A program made the position numbers and the translations under genes. From Nocardia vermiculata NBRC 100427 (GTDB lineage: Bacteria; Actinomycetota; Actinomycetes; Mycobacteriales; Mycobacteriaceae), in assembly GCF_001613265.1 (NCBI RefSeq), contig NZ_BDCA01000044.1:1-43689 (forward strand): DNA of 43,689 nucleotides, in the 5' to 3' direction. The notes under the pieces are model-generated. The model did not search any database and had not been told where the DNA came from. It saw only the letters and a program-made list of their open reading frames with translations. Positions 31,921 to 39,784 of this stretch are shown in pieces (within the stretch, counting starts at the first letter, position 1; every line of letters begins with the position of its first letter).

Positions 31921-32794
31921 CATGCTCCTTCGCTATCGTCAGGACCAAGTCCCTGGTTGACTTCTCGTCCAGAGCCGATTGACCGATCCGGATGACCGCA
32001 TCCTGGTATCGGGCAATCTCCTCCGGTCGCTCCAGGTACTGGTCGCTGGTATGCCCCTGAACGTACACAATGGGAGGCTCCGACATCCATGCCGTTCGTT
32101 GCTCGGGAAACTCGAGCAGAACGAACAATCCGACCTCCAGCCCAACATGCGTGGCGCTGAACGGGACGACCCGAATCGAGACATTCGACTGCATGGTTAC
32201 TTCAGCCAAGTACCGCAACTGCTCAGCCATCACAGCGCCGCCACCGACTCGATGCCGCAACGCCGCTTCGCTCAGGATGATCTCCACTGTGAGATCAGGA
32301 TCTTCTCGGAGGCGGGACTGTCTCCGTGTCGCGATCTCGATACGCGTCTCAACATCCAGGGTCGACATTCCCGGGTTGGCGGCCCAGGTCATGGCTCGGC
32401 GATAAGGCTGAGTCTGAACGAGTCCCGGCAGCAGAGTCGGCGCGTAGCTGACGAACTTACTGGCCGCGATTTCCAACCCCAGGTAGAGGTCGAAGTCTTT
32501 CGGAACGGCTTCCCGAAACGGGTACCACCAGGACTTGTAGGAGAGCCCGCCAACGAGTTCCAACAGAACTTCGGCAACGTCATCGGACGCCCGGTAAATC
32601 CGGCACAGCTCGCGTACCTGCAGCCCCGAGATCCGGGTCGACTGGCCGGTCTCCAGGCGCCACAAGGTCTGATGGCCGACCCCGATCGCTTTACGGGCGG
32701 TATCAACGCTGACCCCTGATGTCTCACGCAGATGTCGGAGCTGTCGTCCAAGCATCCGACGCGCGAAAGTGCTGTCGCTCGTCTTGTCTCCCAT
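31907..32794 (-). CDS. XRE-family regulator with DUF5753 domain (Scr1/WhiJ-like)
   Basis: A 295-residue regulator. The helix-turn-helix covers about residues 12-70 (LGRQLRHLRETSGVSVDTAR, then GVGHQTLWRLETG). The DUF5753 domain follows: LGLEIAASKFVSYAPTLLPGL near 105, Q-x-YRRA near 128, RRQSRL near 157 and LLEFPEQ near 227. It binds DNA and, with the overlapping DUF397 protein, is expected to control nearby genes. GGGAGGG lies 4 bases before ATG 32794. The local base composition looks lower in GC than the flanks. Small unknown genes lie divergently. Confidence 0.9.
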   Translation of the reverse strand: MGDKTSDSTFARRMLGRQLRHLRETSGVSVDTARKAIGVGHQTLWRLETGQSTRISGLQVRELCRIYRASDDVAEVLLELVGGLSYKSWWYPFREAVPKDFDLYLGLEIAASKFVSYAPTLLPGLVQTQPYRRAMTWAANPGMSTLDVETRIEIATRRQSRLREDPDLTVEIILSEAALRHRVGGGAVMAEQLRYLAEVTMQSNVSIRVVPFSATHVGLEVGLFVLLEFPEQRTAWMSEPPIVYVQGHTSDQYLERPEEIARYQDAVIRIGQSALDEKSTRDLVLTIAKEHDEQR

Positions 32795-33112
32795 CCGTCC
32801 CTCCCAGACTGATACCCGCTCACCTCTCGCTTCGGAATGAAGTCTCGCGCACTCTGGAATCCCACGTATCGAAAACTGGAATGTTGCACGATTTTTCTGC
32901 ATTCGGCTAGAAGGAAGCTTCCAAGGCGGCGTCAACGCAGGTCTACTGAGCATGCACCCGGCGCAGGCCATCCCCCAGATTCATTGAGGGACATCGGATC
33001 AACGCCCGGAGCGCCACGAACCGATGGTCCATCATGCACAGTTCCCCTTGCTGCCTCGATGGACCCTGCGCCGGGTTGCTCACCAGGAGACCATCTAACA
33101 ACAGGGGATCTC
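32795..33112. other. Divergent intergenic region with no clear gene
   Basis: About 318 bases between the XRE gene and the opposing small genes. Composition is lower in GC than the window average (for example AT-rich stretches at 32866-32920). It probably holds the divergent promoters. No convincing operator palindrome or frame was found. Confidence 0.5.
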
Positions 33113-33307
33113 ATGCACGCCAATGGTTTACACGTTCGATTGTCGATTTCGACGTATCCGGCACCGCTACCGATCCGCGTCCCCGGCCACAGCGGGATAC
33201 CGGACGGCCCCGCAGCAGTCCCGCCACCACTCGACCTGCTGCAGTCGATCGCATGTGCTGTCCGGCGCTGGACCACCGAGGCGGGAGTACCAGATGTCCA
33301 CCGCTGA
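33113..33307 (+). CDS. Small unknown protein (64 residues)
   Basis: ATG at 33113 has GGGGA 4-5 bases upstream. The 64-residue product is Pro-rich in the middle (PAPLPIRVPGHSGIPDGP) with a C-terminal helix (LLQSIACAVRRWTTEAG). No domain is recognised. Its stop overlaps the start of the next gene by 14 bases, which suggests coupling. Position, directly divergent from the XRE-DUF397 pair, makes it a candidate target of that regulator. Confidence 0.5.
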   Translation: MHANGLHVRLSISTYPAPLPIRVPGHSGIPDGPAAVPPPLDLLQSIACAVRRWTTEAGVPDVHR

Positions 33308-33626
33308 TCGTCCCGCCGCAATCGGCCTCGTCCGCCGCGACATCGCACCCGCACACGTGGATCTCCACGATCTGGCCGCCCGGCACGGATTCCGTTTGGT
33401 ATTCACCGTTTTCACCGACAGCAGCCCACTGGCCACGGCACTGGCACTGTCCCGCCACGCCGCCGAGTGCGATGCTCGCGCCGTGGTGGTGCCCGGATTC
33501 GAACATGCCGACCTGGTTCGGCATCTGATTACCGACAATGCCGCGCTGATCACCCCGATGCGCCGCTACCTGCGCGGCCACCGCTGGCCGACCGGCACTC
33601 GATGCACACCTCCCCCGAATGGCTGA
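33294..33626 (+). CDS. Unknown protein (110 residues) opposite the XRE-DUF397 pair
   Basis: ATG at 33294 follows GCGGGAG by 7 bases. The 110-residue product looks like a small alpha/beta domain: helix DLHDLAARHGF, strand LVFTVFTD, helix PLATALALSRHAAECD, strand RAVVVPGFEHADLV, then helix and VITP-like LITPMRRYLR. The order is faintly like the catalytic domain of serine recombinases without its active serine, a resemblance too weak to name it. Overlapping starts on both sides suggest an operon with the flanking small genes. Confidence 0.6.
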   Translation: MSTADRPAAIGLVRRDIAPAHVDLHDLAARHGFRLVFTVFTDSSPLATALALSRHAAECDARAVVVPGFEHADLVRHLITDNAALITPMRRYLRGHRWPTGTRCTPPPNG

Positions 33627-33933
33627 TCTGACATTGCTACAGCTACTACTCAGCCTGCTCGGCCTCACCATCGCCCTGTGGTGGCCGGCGGGAGACGACC
33701 CGAAATACACAGACACCAGTCAGGAATCGAGAGACAACTACCCGGCCGCGTCGCAGACCAGCAAGAGGGCGCGGACAGCAGCTCGTCGACGGGCCGGCCG
33801 AAGCCGAGAATACGGATACGGTCCTGACATCCGAGCTGTTCCGGGGTTTTACGGCGGTTTGTTCACTGATATCATTCGAACATGCATTCGAGGGGGCGGG
33901 GAATTGCGGACGCGGTCACGGAACCGCTGCTGA
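33619..33933 (+). CDS. Possible small membrane-anchored protein
   Basis: ATG at 33619 lies within the end of the previous gene. The first 25 residues are strongly hydrophobic (LTLLQLLLSLLGLTIALWW), a membrane anchor or signal. The remainder is polar and Arg-rich without a known domain. The 3' end overlaps the DUF222-HNH start in another frame, so the true C-terminus may not be functional. Ribosome site is weak. Confidence 0.35.
   Translation: MADLTLLQLLLSLLGLTIALWWPAGDDPKYTDTSQESRDNYPAASQTSKRARTAARRRAGRSREYGYGPDIRAVPGFYGGLFTDIIRTCIRGGGELRTRSRNRC
33876..33891 (+). promoter_or_regulatory. LexA (SOS) box across the start of the DUF222-HNH gene
   Basis: TCGAAC-ATGC-ATTCGA matches the mycobacterial SOS box TCGAAC-N4-GTTCGA at 11 of 12 fixed positions. 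It spans the start codon ATG at 33882. A -10-like TATCAT ends 6 bases before the ATG, consistent with a leaderless transcript that LexA would block. Confidence 0.78.
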
Positions 33934-35468
33934 CCGCGGTCACCGACTTACTCGCACAACCGCTGACGGCACTCTCCGATGAGCAGGTGGTGGCGGTGAT
34001 GCGGCAAATCGAGATGTGCACTCGTCAGCTCGCCACCGCCCAACATCGACTGTTGATCGAAGCCGAGGAACGCGGCCTGCCCGCTCACGCCGGCGTGAAG
34101 ACAGGTAAGCGATTCCTGATGCAAACGCTGCGTTTGTCGGGTGCCGACGCCGGCCGCCGCGTCAAGGCCGCACAATGGGTCGGGCAATTCCATGATCTCA
34201 GTGGTGAGGTGCGCGATCCGCAGCTCCCGTGCGCCGCTGATGCACTGACCCGAGGGGAAATCTCAACCGATCACGTCCACGGCATCGCGCACGTGATGAA
34301 TCGGATACCGCGCGGCGCGGCAGAGGCCGATCGAGAAGCGGCCGAACAGCTTCTGACCGAATTCGCCTGCTCCGGGTCCCCGGACGACCTCTCTGCTGTC
34401 GGTGACCGGATCATCGCCTACCTCGACCCCGACGGCCGTCTCACCAACGATGCCGATCGGGCCCGCATGCGCGGGCTGACCATCGGGCGCCAGCGCCCGG
34501 ACGGCATGTCGTCGGTCCGCGGTGACATAGACCCCGTGCTCCGCGCCCTACTCGATCCGCTGCTGACAAAGTACGCACGGCCCGGCATCTGCAACCCCGA
34601 AGACCCCGACAGCCCGAAGGTGAATATCGACACTGCCGATCCCAGCGTTCTGGATAAGGCCGTACGAGCCGATCATCGCAGCCCCGCCCAGCGCAACCAC
34701 GACGCATTGACCGCCATCCTGCAGTCCGGCGTGGTCGCTGAAGACCTCGGCAGTCATCGCGGCGTGCCGGTGAGCACCATCCTCACGATCAAACTCGAAG
34801 ACCTGGAACATGATTCGGGTGTCGCGGTCACCGCCACCGGTAGTGTGGTCCCGCTGAGGGCTGCGCTGACACTTGCCGAGAGATCCCGACCGTATCTGGC
34901 CGTCTTCGACCGCACTGGCCTCCCATTACATCTGGGCCGGATGAAACGCCTCGCCTCCCCCGCCCAGCGTTTGGCGTTGATCGCTGCGCTGCGCGGATGT
35001 TCCCGGCCCGGGTGCGATGCGCCTGCCAGTTTCTGCGCGGTCCACCACGTGCGCGACTACTCCAAAGGCGGGCGCACCGACATCGACAACCTCGTTCTCG
35101 CCTGCGACAGCTGCCACGCCCTGATTCACGACGGCCCAGGCGGGTGGCACACCATCACCGGAGATGAAAACTCTCCGTATCCGGGTCGCACCGCCTGGAT
35201 CGCGCCCGAACACATCGACCCCACTCGCACACCCCGAATCAACGACCGCCACCATGCCGGCGAACTTCTCGCAGCAGTGCTGACTCGCATCCACGTCCGC
35301 AACGAACGCGAACGCCTCGAACACCGGCAAGCTCAACGCGAAGAGCAACGACGTGTGTCCCGCTCGCACCCTCCGGGCACGAGCGCAGCATATGGGCCGC
35401 GGCTTGCGAGAGCCCGGCGCGGCGCAGTCCCGTTACAGTCGGCCGATGCTGCCCATGACGGCACCTGA
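33882..35468 (+). CDS. DUF222 / HNH endonuclease-family protein (13E12-type)
   Basis: A 528-residue protein. The N-terminal DUF222 region covers about residues 20-360, with LATAQHRLLIEAEERG near 47. The HNH motif near residues 370-420 is intact: C-x4-C, FCAVHHVRDYSKGGRTDIDNL, then C-x2-C and HALIHDG. HNH proteins cleave or nick DNA; the biological role of this dispersed actinobacterial family (13E12 repeats in mycobacteria) is unresolved, and several members are LexA-regulated. No ribosome site precedes the ATG; leaderless translation fits the TATCAT box. An SOS box overlaps the start. Confidence 0.9.
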   Translation: MHSRGRGIADAVTEPLLTAVTDLLAQPLTALSDEQVVAVMRQIEMCTRQLATAQHRLLIEAEERGLPAHAGVKTGKRFLMQTLRLSGADAGRRVKAAQWVGQFHDLSGEVRDPQLPCAADALTRGEISTDHVHGIAHVMNRIPRGAAEADREAAEQLLTEFACSGSPDDLSAVGDRIIAYLDPDGRLTNDADRARMRGLTIGRQRPDGMSSVRGDIDPVLRALLDPLLTKYARPGICNPEDPDSPKVNIDTADPSVLDKAVRADHRSPAQRNHDALTAILQSGVVAEDLGSHRGVPVSTILTIKLEDLEHDSGVAVTATGSVVPLRAALTLAERSRPYLAVFDRTGLPLHLGRMKRLASPAQRLALIAALRGCSRPGCDAPASFCAVHHVRDYSKGGRTDIDNLVLACDSCHALIHDGPGGWHTITGDENSPYPGRTAWIAPEHIDPTRTPRINDRHHAGELLAAVLTRIHVRNERERLEHRQAQREEQRRVSRSHPPGTSAAYGPRLARARRGAVPLQSADAAHDGT

Positions 35469-35501
35469 CAGCACCACTCGTCCGTGGGGTGCGAGCACAC
35501 G

Positions 35502-35642
35502 ATGGTCCTTGAAACAACCAGCGAGTGGCCGTACCCAAGTGAGGTTATCCGCGAGGTCGTCGGCCCGCCTCCGCTGCGAGACGCGTTCGCCGAGCTGTCG
35601 CGCCGCGCGGGGCGCGCGTACCGGTCAGGAATCGAGAAGTAA
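35502..35642 (+). CDS. Possible 46-residue small protein
   Basis: ATG at 35502 opens a 46-codon frame ending in TAA at 35640-35642, between the HNH and VOC genes. The product (SEWPYPSEVIREVVGPPPLR, then a helix FAELSRRAGRAYRSG) has a coding-like pattern but a weak ribosome site and no known relative. It may be a real small gene or a decayed C-terminal fragment. Confidence 0.3.
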   Translation: MVLETTSEWPYPSEVIREVVGPPPLRDAFAELSRRAGRAYRSGIEK

Positions 35643-35672
35643 TCGCCGCGGCGCCCGCATATCGTCGTAGAC

Positions 35673-36302
35673 ATGAACATCACCGCTGATCAGAGCACCA
35701 TCGAAGCCATCACCATCGAAGCCGCCGACGCCACCTCCGCGGCCGCGTTCTACGACTCCGCGTTCGGTCTCGGCGACCGCCTGCGGGTGTGTGAATCGCA
35801 GGAGCCGACGAGTGGGTTCCGGGGGTGCGTGCTGTCCCTCGTGGTCGCACAGCCCGGCGTCGTCGACAGTTACTTTGCCAGCGCCGTTGCTGCCGGGGCG
35901 ACGGTGATCAAGCCGGCGAAGAAGAGTTTCTGGGGGTACGGCGGGGTGCTGCAGGCTCCGGACGGGACCTTGTGGAAGATCGCCACCTCGGCGAAGAAGG
36001 ATTCGGAGCCGGTGCAGCGCAAGGTCGACGAGTTCGTGATCCTGCTCGGTGTCGACAATGTGAAGGCGACCAAGCAGTTCTATGTCGAGCGCGGCCTCAC
36101 CGTCGGTAAGAGTTACGGCAGCAAGTATGTCGACTTCGAAGCGCCCGAAGGATCGATCAAGCTGGCGCTCTACGGTCGTCGCGCGGCCGCCAAGGACGCC
36201 GGGGTGCCCCCGGAGGGCACCGGATCGCATCGGGTCGTCTTCGCCGGTGGCGTAGGCGCTTTCACCGATCCGGACGGCTTCGTCTGGACGATCGCGGCCT
36301 GA
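35673..36302 (+). CDS. Glyoxalase/VOC-superfamily protein
   Basis: A 209-residue protein made of two VOC beta-alpha-beta-beta-beta repeats. The first spans residues 10-105 (ITIEAADATSAAAFYDSAFGL; GYGGVLQAPDGTLWKI), the second 115-209 (FVILLGVDNVKATKQFYVERGL; AFTDPDGFVWTI). VOC proteins include metal-dependent lyases, dioxygenases and resistance proteins; a metal site cannot be assigned with confidence here. It is convergent with, and 4 bases from, the minus-strand membrane gene. Confidence 0.88.
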   Translation: MNITADQSTIEAITIEAADATSAAAFYDSAFGLGDRLRVCESQEPTSGFRGCVLSLVVAQPGVVDSYFASAVAAGATVIKPAKKSFWGYGGVLQAPDGTLWKIATSAKKDSEPVQRKVDEFVILLGVDNVKATKQFYVERGLTVGKSYGSKYVDFEAPEGSIKLALYGRRAAAKDAGVPPEGTGSHRVVFAGGVGAFTDPDGFVWTIAA

Positions 36303-36306
36303 ACCG

Positions 36307-36792
36307 TCAGGCAGCCTGCTTCTTCGGTGGCGGGGCACTCGTGCGGCGACGGCGCGGCCGTTCCTCCGGCACCAGCAGGCAGATGATCGCGACGATGATC
36401 CCGGCGCCGTACAGATACAGGCCCCAGGTTCCGGTGAGCAGGTGGTTGTAATCGTGCTGCAGCCGGTCGCCGAATCGTTCCTCGAACCGCCACGCCCCCA
36501 GGCCGAGCGCGGCCAGGGCGGCGAGCACCCCGATCCAGCCCAGCGTGTGAGATCCGAACAGGCCCGCGAGCATCACCACCAGCGCCACGATCAGCAGCAC
36601 CACCGTGTAGGACTCACGCAGCTGCAATACATTGTTCTGCACCGCCTCCAGCGGGATACCGGTGGCGAAGCCGTCGCGGATTTCGGTGAGACGGATGTGC
36701 CGGGCTTGCACCGAACCGAGGAAGGGGCCGAAGGCGCCCGCCGCCATCACGGCTCCGCAGGCGAACAACACCAGGTGAACTGCTGTGCGCAT
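36307..36792 (-). CDS. Membrane protein of unknown function, four helices
   Basis: A 161-residue protein with four hydrophobic segments (about residues 6-26, 65-83, 87-105 and 125-145). A polar periplasmic-type loop (ARHIRLTEIRDGFATGIPLE) lies between the first two, and the tail is very basic (RPRRRRTSAPPPKKQAA). ATG at 36792 is preferred; the frame is open 14 codons further. It lies 69 bases beyond the stop of another membrane gene and may belong to the same operon. No family recognised. Confidence 0.7.
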   Translation of the reverse strand: MRTAVHLVLFACGAVMAAGAFGPFLGSVQARHIRLTEIRDGFATGIPLEAVQNNVLQLRESYTVVLLIVALVVMLAGLFGSHTLGWIGVLAALAALGLGAWRFEERFGDRLQHDYNHLLTGTWGLYLYGAGIIVAIICLLVPEERPRRRRTSAPPPKKQAA

Positions 36793-36861
36793 AGGTCCAC
36801 GGTATGCCGCGTATGTCCGTGATGCGGCGAGCAACGCGCAATTGTCTCCGTGTCGCGACGC

Positions 36862-37290
36862 TTATGCGCCGGTGGTCGATCCGGGACGCACGATCATCAG
36901 GACCGTGACGGTCGCCCAGAGCACGTTGAAGATTCCGGTGGTCATGGCCAGGCGGCCGGCCACCTTCTCGATTCCCTCGCCGCCGGCGAGGGCGGCGCGC
37001 TGATCGGGCAGGATCATGACACCCAGCAGCGCGGCGGCTGCGAGGGTCAGCGCGATCGATACCGACAGCCATCCGTCACCGAGCACGCCGAGGGCGGCTG
37101 CGGTAGCGAACCCGAGCACCGGCACGGCACAGCCGACACCGGCGTAGACCCGGCAGACACGGTGCAGGACAACCGGGTTCGCGGCGCCGGTCCCCCGCAC
37201 TGCGGCGGGGAACATACTCGCGGCGACGGTCACCGGGCCAATGGCTATCAGCGCGGCCAGAACATGCAGCGACAGCAGAACTTCGGTCAC
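36862..37290 (-). CDS. Four-helix membrane protein, DUF2269-like
   Basis: A 142-residue protein with four membrane segments. The first contains a conserved-looking His (LLSLHVLAALIAIGPVTVAAS). The later pattern (AGRLAMTTGIFNVLWATVTVLMIVRPG) resembles the small DUF2269-type integral membrane proteins of actinobacteria. Function is unknown; a heme or quinone site is possible from the His but unproven. GTG at 37290 overlaps the upstream stop as GTGA, so it is coupled to the 105-residue gene. Confidence 0.68.
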   Translation of the reverse strand: MTEVLLSLHVLAALIAIGPVTVAASMFPAAVRGTGAANPVVLHRVCRVYAGVGCAVPVLGFATAAALGVLGDGWLSVSIALTLAAAALLGVMILPDQRAALAGGEGIEKVAGRLAMTTGIFNVLWATVTVLMIVRPGSTTGA

Positions 37291-37604
37291 TGCACGGTCT
37301 CCGGCGCCGGACGACGCACACCGGTGACCTTCGAGGCGGGCAGGCGGCCGGCCTTCGCCGTGCCGCTCAGGCCGTCGCCGTCGATGGTCACCGCGAAGGC
37401 CAGGTTCAACCGCATCGGCTTGGTGACGGCCTGGTTCCAGGCGAGCCGGCTGCCGGAGAGTACGACGTCGCGCAGCGTCACCTGCTCGTCGGCACCGTGT
37501 GCGGTGCCGACGAGGGTATCGCGGTCACGGCGCAGGTCCACAACGGCGGCGATGCGGCCGATCGGGGTGGCTATGGTCAGGTCCCAGATACCTTCGGCGG
37601 GCAT
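37287..37604 (-). CDS. Beta-rich small protein, unknown function
   Basis: A 105-residue protein with repeated strand/Gly-turn pattern: GIWDLTIATPIGRIAAVVDLR, DTLVGTAHG, VVLSGSRLAWNQAV, LNLAFAVTIDGDGLSGTAKAG. This is the form of a small beta-sandwich or lipocalin-like domain that in actinobacteria is also found attached to amidohydrolases. ATG at 37604 has GAGG 6 bases upstream. It lies 36 bases after the DJ-1/PfpI stop and overlaps the membrane gene start. Confidence 0.65.
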   Translation of the reverse strand: MPAEGIWDLTIATPIGRIAAVVDLRRDRDTLVGTAHGADEQVTLRDVVLSGSRLAWNQAVTKPMRLNLAFAVTIDGDGLSGTAKAGRLPASKVTGVRRPAPETVQ

Positions 37605-37640
37605 GGTTTTCCTCACGGATCGATGGTGGTGACGTGCAGT

Positions 37641-38333
37641 TCAGACAGTGACGGGGACCGCGCCTGCGGGGCGCCAGACGGTGCCGCGGCGCTCGTGGGC
37701 GAACAACTTCTCGACCGCGTGCGCAATCCGGGGCCCGAGTTCGCGTTCGAGCAGATACATCCCGAGGTCGAGCCCGGAGGTGACGCCCGCACCGGAGACG
37801 AGATCGCCGTCGTCGACCACGCGGGCGGCGACCGCGTGTACTCCGGTGGCGTCCAGCAGATCCAGCCCCAGGTGATGGGTTGTGGCACATCTGTCCTCGA
37901 GCAAACCGGCCATGGCCAGGACGAGCGATCCACCGCATACGGTCGCCATGGTGATCTGCGGATTCGCCATCGCGGCACGCAACAGTTCGGGCAGGTCGGT
38001 GCGCAGAGTGCGGCCGAGCAGTACCGGAACGGATTCGTCCGGTCTCCACTCGCCGGCCGCTCCCACCACCTGGTCGGGCACGTCTTCCGGGTCCCCGACC
38101 CGACCGGACGCGCCCGGCACGATCACCAGCCCGGCGCGGCCCGGGTCGAGCGCCGCAGCCGCATGTAGCCGCAGGCCCCCGGTGCCGCCGACCACCTCCC
38201 GCGCCCCTTCGGCGGACACGAGTTCGACACTGATCGCCCCCTGTGATGCGGCACCGCCGGCGTGTAGCACCTCGTAGGGTGCGATCACGTCCAGCGGATC
38301 GAAGCCGTCGAACAACACGATCTGCGCATGCAT
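37641..38333 (-). CDS. DJ-1/PfpI-family protein
   Basis: A 230-residue glutamine-amidotransferase-like protein. The nucleophile elbow is TVCGGSLVLA with Cys near residue 131, and the acidic partner lies early in DGFDPLDVIAPYEVL (residues 9-23, Asp/Glu). This is the isonitrile-hydratase/ThiJ type. The reaction is unknown. It heads a minus-strand set (beta-rich protein, DUF2269-like, possibly the four-helix protein) divergent from a GlxA regulator of the same fold family, so the AraC protein likely controls it. Confidence 0.88.
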   Translation of the reverse strand: MHAQIVLFDGFDPLDVIAPYEVLHAGGAASQGAISVELVSAEGAREVVGGTGGLRLHAAAALDPGRAGLVIVPGASGRVGDPEDVPDQVVGAAGEWRPDESVPVLLGRTLRTDLPELLRAAMANPQITMATVCGGSLVLAMAGLLEDRCATTHHLGLDLLDATGVHAVAARVVDDGDLVSGAGVTSGLDLGMYLLERELGPRIAHAVEKLFAHERRGTVWRPAGAVPVTV

Positions 38334-38414
38334 GCAGGATTCCCTTTCCCCGTCGAGAGCTGCCGGCGATACCGGCAGCCCCCGACGCTAATGGGGTGAC
38401 TTCCCTGCTCCCAG

Positions 38415-38428
38415 TGGCATTTCTGCCA
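38415..38428. promoter_or_regulatory. Inverted repeat, candidate GlxA/AraC operator
   Basis: TGGCA at 38415-38419 and TGCCA at 38424-38428, 4 bases apart, exact complements. The site is about 82 bases from the DJ-1/PfpI start and 114 bases from the regulator start, in the divergent spacer. The TGGC half-site is of the kind bound by GlxA/AdpA-type AraC regulators. Confidence 0.55.
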
Positions 38429-38542
38429 GGTTTCGACGGGATATCGACAGAGTGCTGGAAATGGCTCCTCACCGTGCGATATTCGATGCTGTTGCGCATA
38501 CTTCCCGCAAGATCCAGTTCCGTGAGGAGCTATATTCTCGCC

Positions 38543-39481
38543 ATGCACACCGTCGCCGTTCTGGCCCTGGACAAGGTGATCTCGTTCGATTTGGCCGTAC
38601 CGGTGGAATCCTTCACCCGAACCCGTCTACCGGACGGCCGCCCCGGCTATCGAGTTCGGGTGTGTGCCGAACAGCCCGAAGTCGACGCGGGTGTCTTCAC
38701 CCTGCGCGCGCCGTTCGGGATCACCGCGCTCGACGGCGCCGACACCATCATCGTGCCCGGCACCAGTGATCCCGCCGCGCCGATCTCCCCCGCCGTCCGC
38801 CAGGCCCTGCGCGCTGCCGCGGCACAAGGCACCCGCATCGCCTCCATCTGCACCGGCACCTTTCCGCTGGCGCAAACCGGACTGCTCGACGGCCTGCGCG
38901 CCACCACCCACTGGATCGCCGCCGCGCAACTGGCCGCCGCGCATCCCGGGATCGACGTCGATCCCGATGTGCTCTACGTCGACAACGGGCAGATCCTCAC
39001 CTCCGCCGGCGCCGCCGCCGGGCTGGACCTGTGCCTGCACATGATCCGCCGCGATTACGGCTCCGCGGTCGCCGCCGACACTGCCCGGCTGTCGGTGATG
39101 CCGCTCGAACGTGAAGGCGGCCAAGCACAATTCATCGTGCACGGCTACCCGCCCACCCCGCGTGGCCATGCGCTCGAGCCGGTGCTGTCGTGGTTGGAGA
39201 ACAATCTCGACGCCGAACTCACACTCGACGACATCGCCACCCACGTCGGTGTCAGCACCCGCACCCTGATCCGCCGTTTCCGTGAGCACACCGGCACAAC
39301 CCCACTGCAATGGCTGCACCGCGCCCGTATCCGCCGCGCCCAGCACCTGCTGGAATCGACCACCCATTCGGTGGAGCGGATCGGCACCCAGGTCGGCTTC
39401 GGCTCCCCCGCTGCTTTCCGGGACCGTTTCAAGCGCACCACCGGCGTCAGCCCGCACAGCTACCGCCGCAGCTTCAGCTGA
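38543..39481 (+). CDS. GlxA-family AraC transcriptional regulator
   Basis: A 312-residue regulator. Residues 1-190 form a DJ-1/PfpI-like domain (HTVAVLALDKVISFDLAVPVE; SICTGTFPLAQTGLL with a Cys in the elbow). Residues 215-312 are the AraC double helix-turn-helix (LTLDDIATHVGVSTRTLIRRF; VERIGTQVGFGSPAAFRDRFK). The Ile-Cys-Thr-Gly elbow keeps the Cys, but most GlxA regulators are not enzymes. ATG 38543 is chosen from family length; GAGGAG lies 14 bases upstream, rather far. Likely controls the divergent operon. Confidence 0.92.
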   Translation: MHTVAVLALDKVISFDLAVPVESFTRTRLPDGRPGYRVRVCAEQPEVDAGVFTLRAPFGITALDGADTIIVPGTSDPAAPISPAVRQALRAAAAQGTRIASICTGTFPLAQTGLLDGLRATTHWIAAAQLAAAHPGIDVDPDVLYVDNGQILTSAGAAAGLDLCLHMIRRDYGSAVAADTARLSVMPLEREGGQAQFIVHGYPPTPRGHALEPVLSWLENNLDAELTLDDIATHVGVSTRTLIRRFREHTGTTPLQWLHRARIRRAQHLLESTTHSVERIGTQVGFGSPAAFRDRFKRTTGVSPHSYRRSFS

Positions 39482-39540
39482 TCCCGCGCCCGACTCGAGC
39501 GACGCCGGTACGAGGTCGCGACGCTCGGCGGGCACACGGC

Positions 39541-39580
39541 CGGGCATCGAACAAAGACGCCGGGCATCGAACAAAGACTC
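39541..39580 (+). repeat. Tandem repeat, two 20-base units
   Basis: CGGGCATCGAACAAAGACGC at 39541-39560 is repeated at 39561-39580 with one base changed (19 of 20 identical). It lies in the spacer after the AraC gene. No function is apparent; it may be a recent duplication. Confidence 0.9.
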
Positions 39581-39623
39581 CGCGCCGCAGGTTGAAGGCG
39601 CCGAGGCCGGGTACGGGCTGGAT

Positions 39624-39746
39624 ATGGAGTTACTGGTGATCCTCGTTCTGGTCGTGCTGGTCGCGGCGGTGATCCTGTACCGCTGGATCCGCAGCCGCCG
39701 CGACGGTCCGCCCGCACCTCCCGACCACGAGGGGAATCCCCGCTGA
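39624..39746 (+). CDS. Possible 40-residue single-span membrane protein
   Basis: ATG at 39624 opens a 40-codon frame. Residues 3-20 are hydrophobic (LLVILVLVVLVAAVILY), then a basic stretch (RWIRSRRDG) and a Pro-rich end. This is a clean tail-in-cytoplasm single-span layout. The ribosome site is weak. It ends 38 bases before the FAD-Rieske gene and could be co-transcribed. Confidence 0.45.
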   Translation: MELLVILVLVVLVAAVILYRWIRSRRDGPPAPPDHEGNPR

Positions 39747-39784
39747 GCCGCACGCATCGTGACCTCCGACGGAAGGCGAGATCG

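Noticed and set aside
33882..35468. DUF222-HNH gene as a mobile element
   Set aside because: No terminal inverted repeats or target duplications are seen. The family is dispersed, but movement is not shown here.
39541..39580. Two-unit tandem repeat as a CRISPR remnant
   Set aside because: The units abut without spacers and there are only two. No cas genes.
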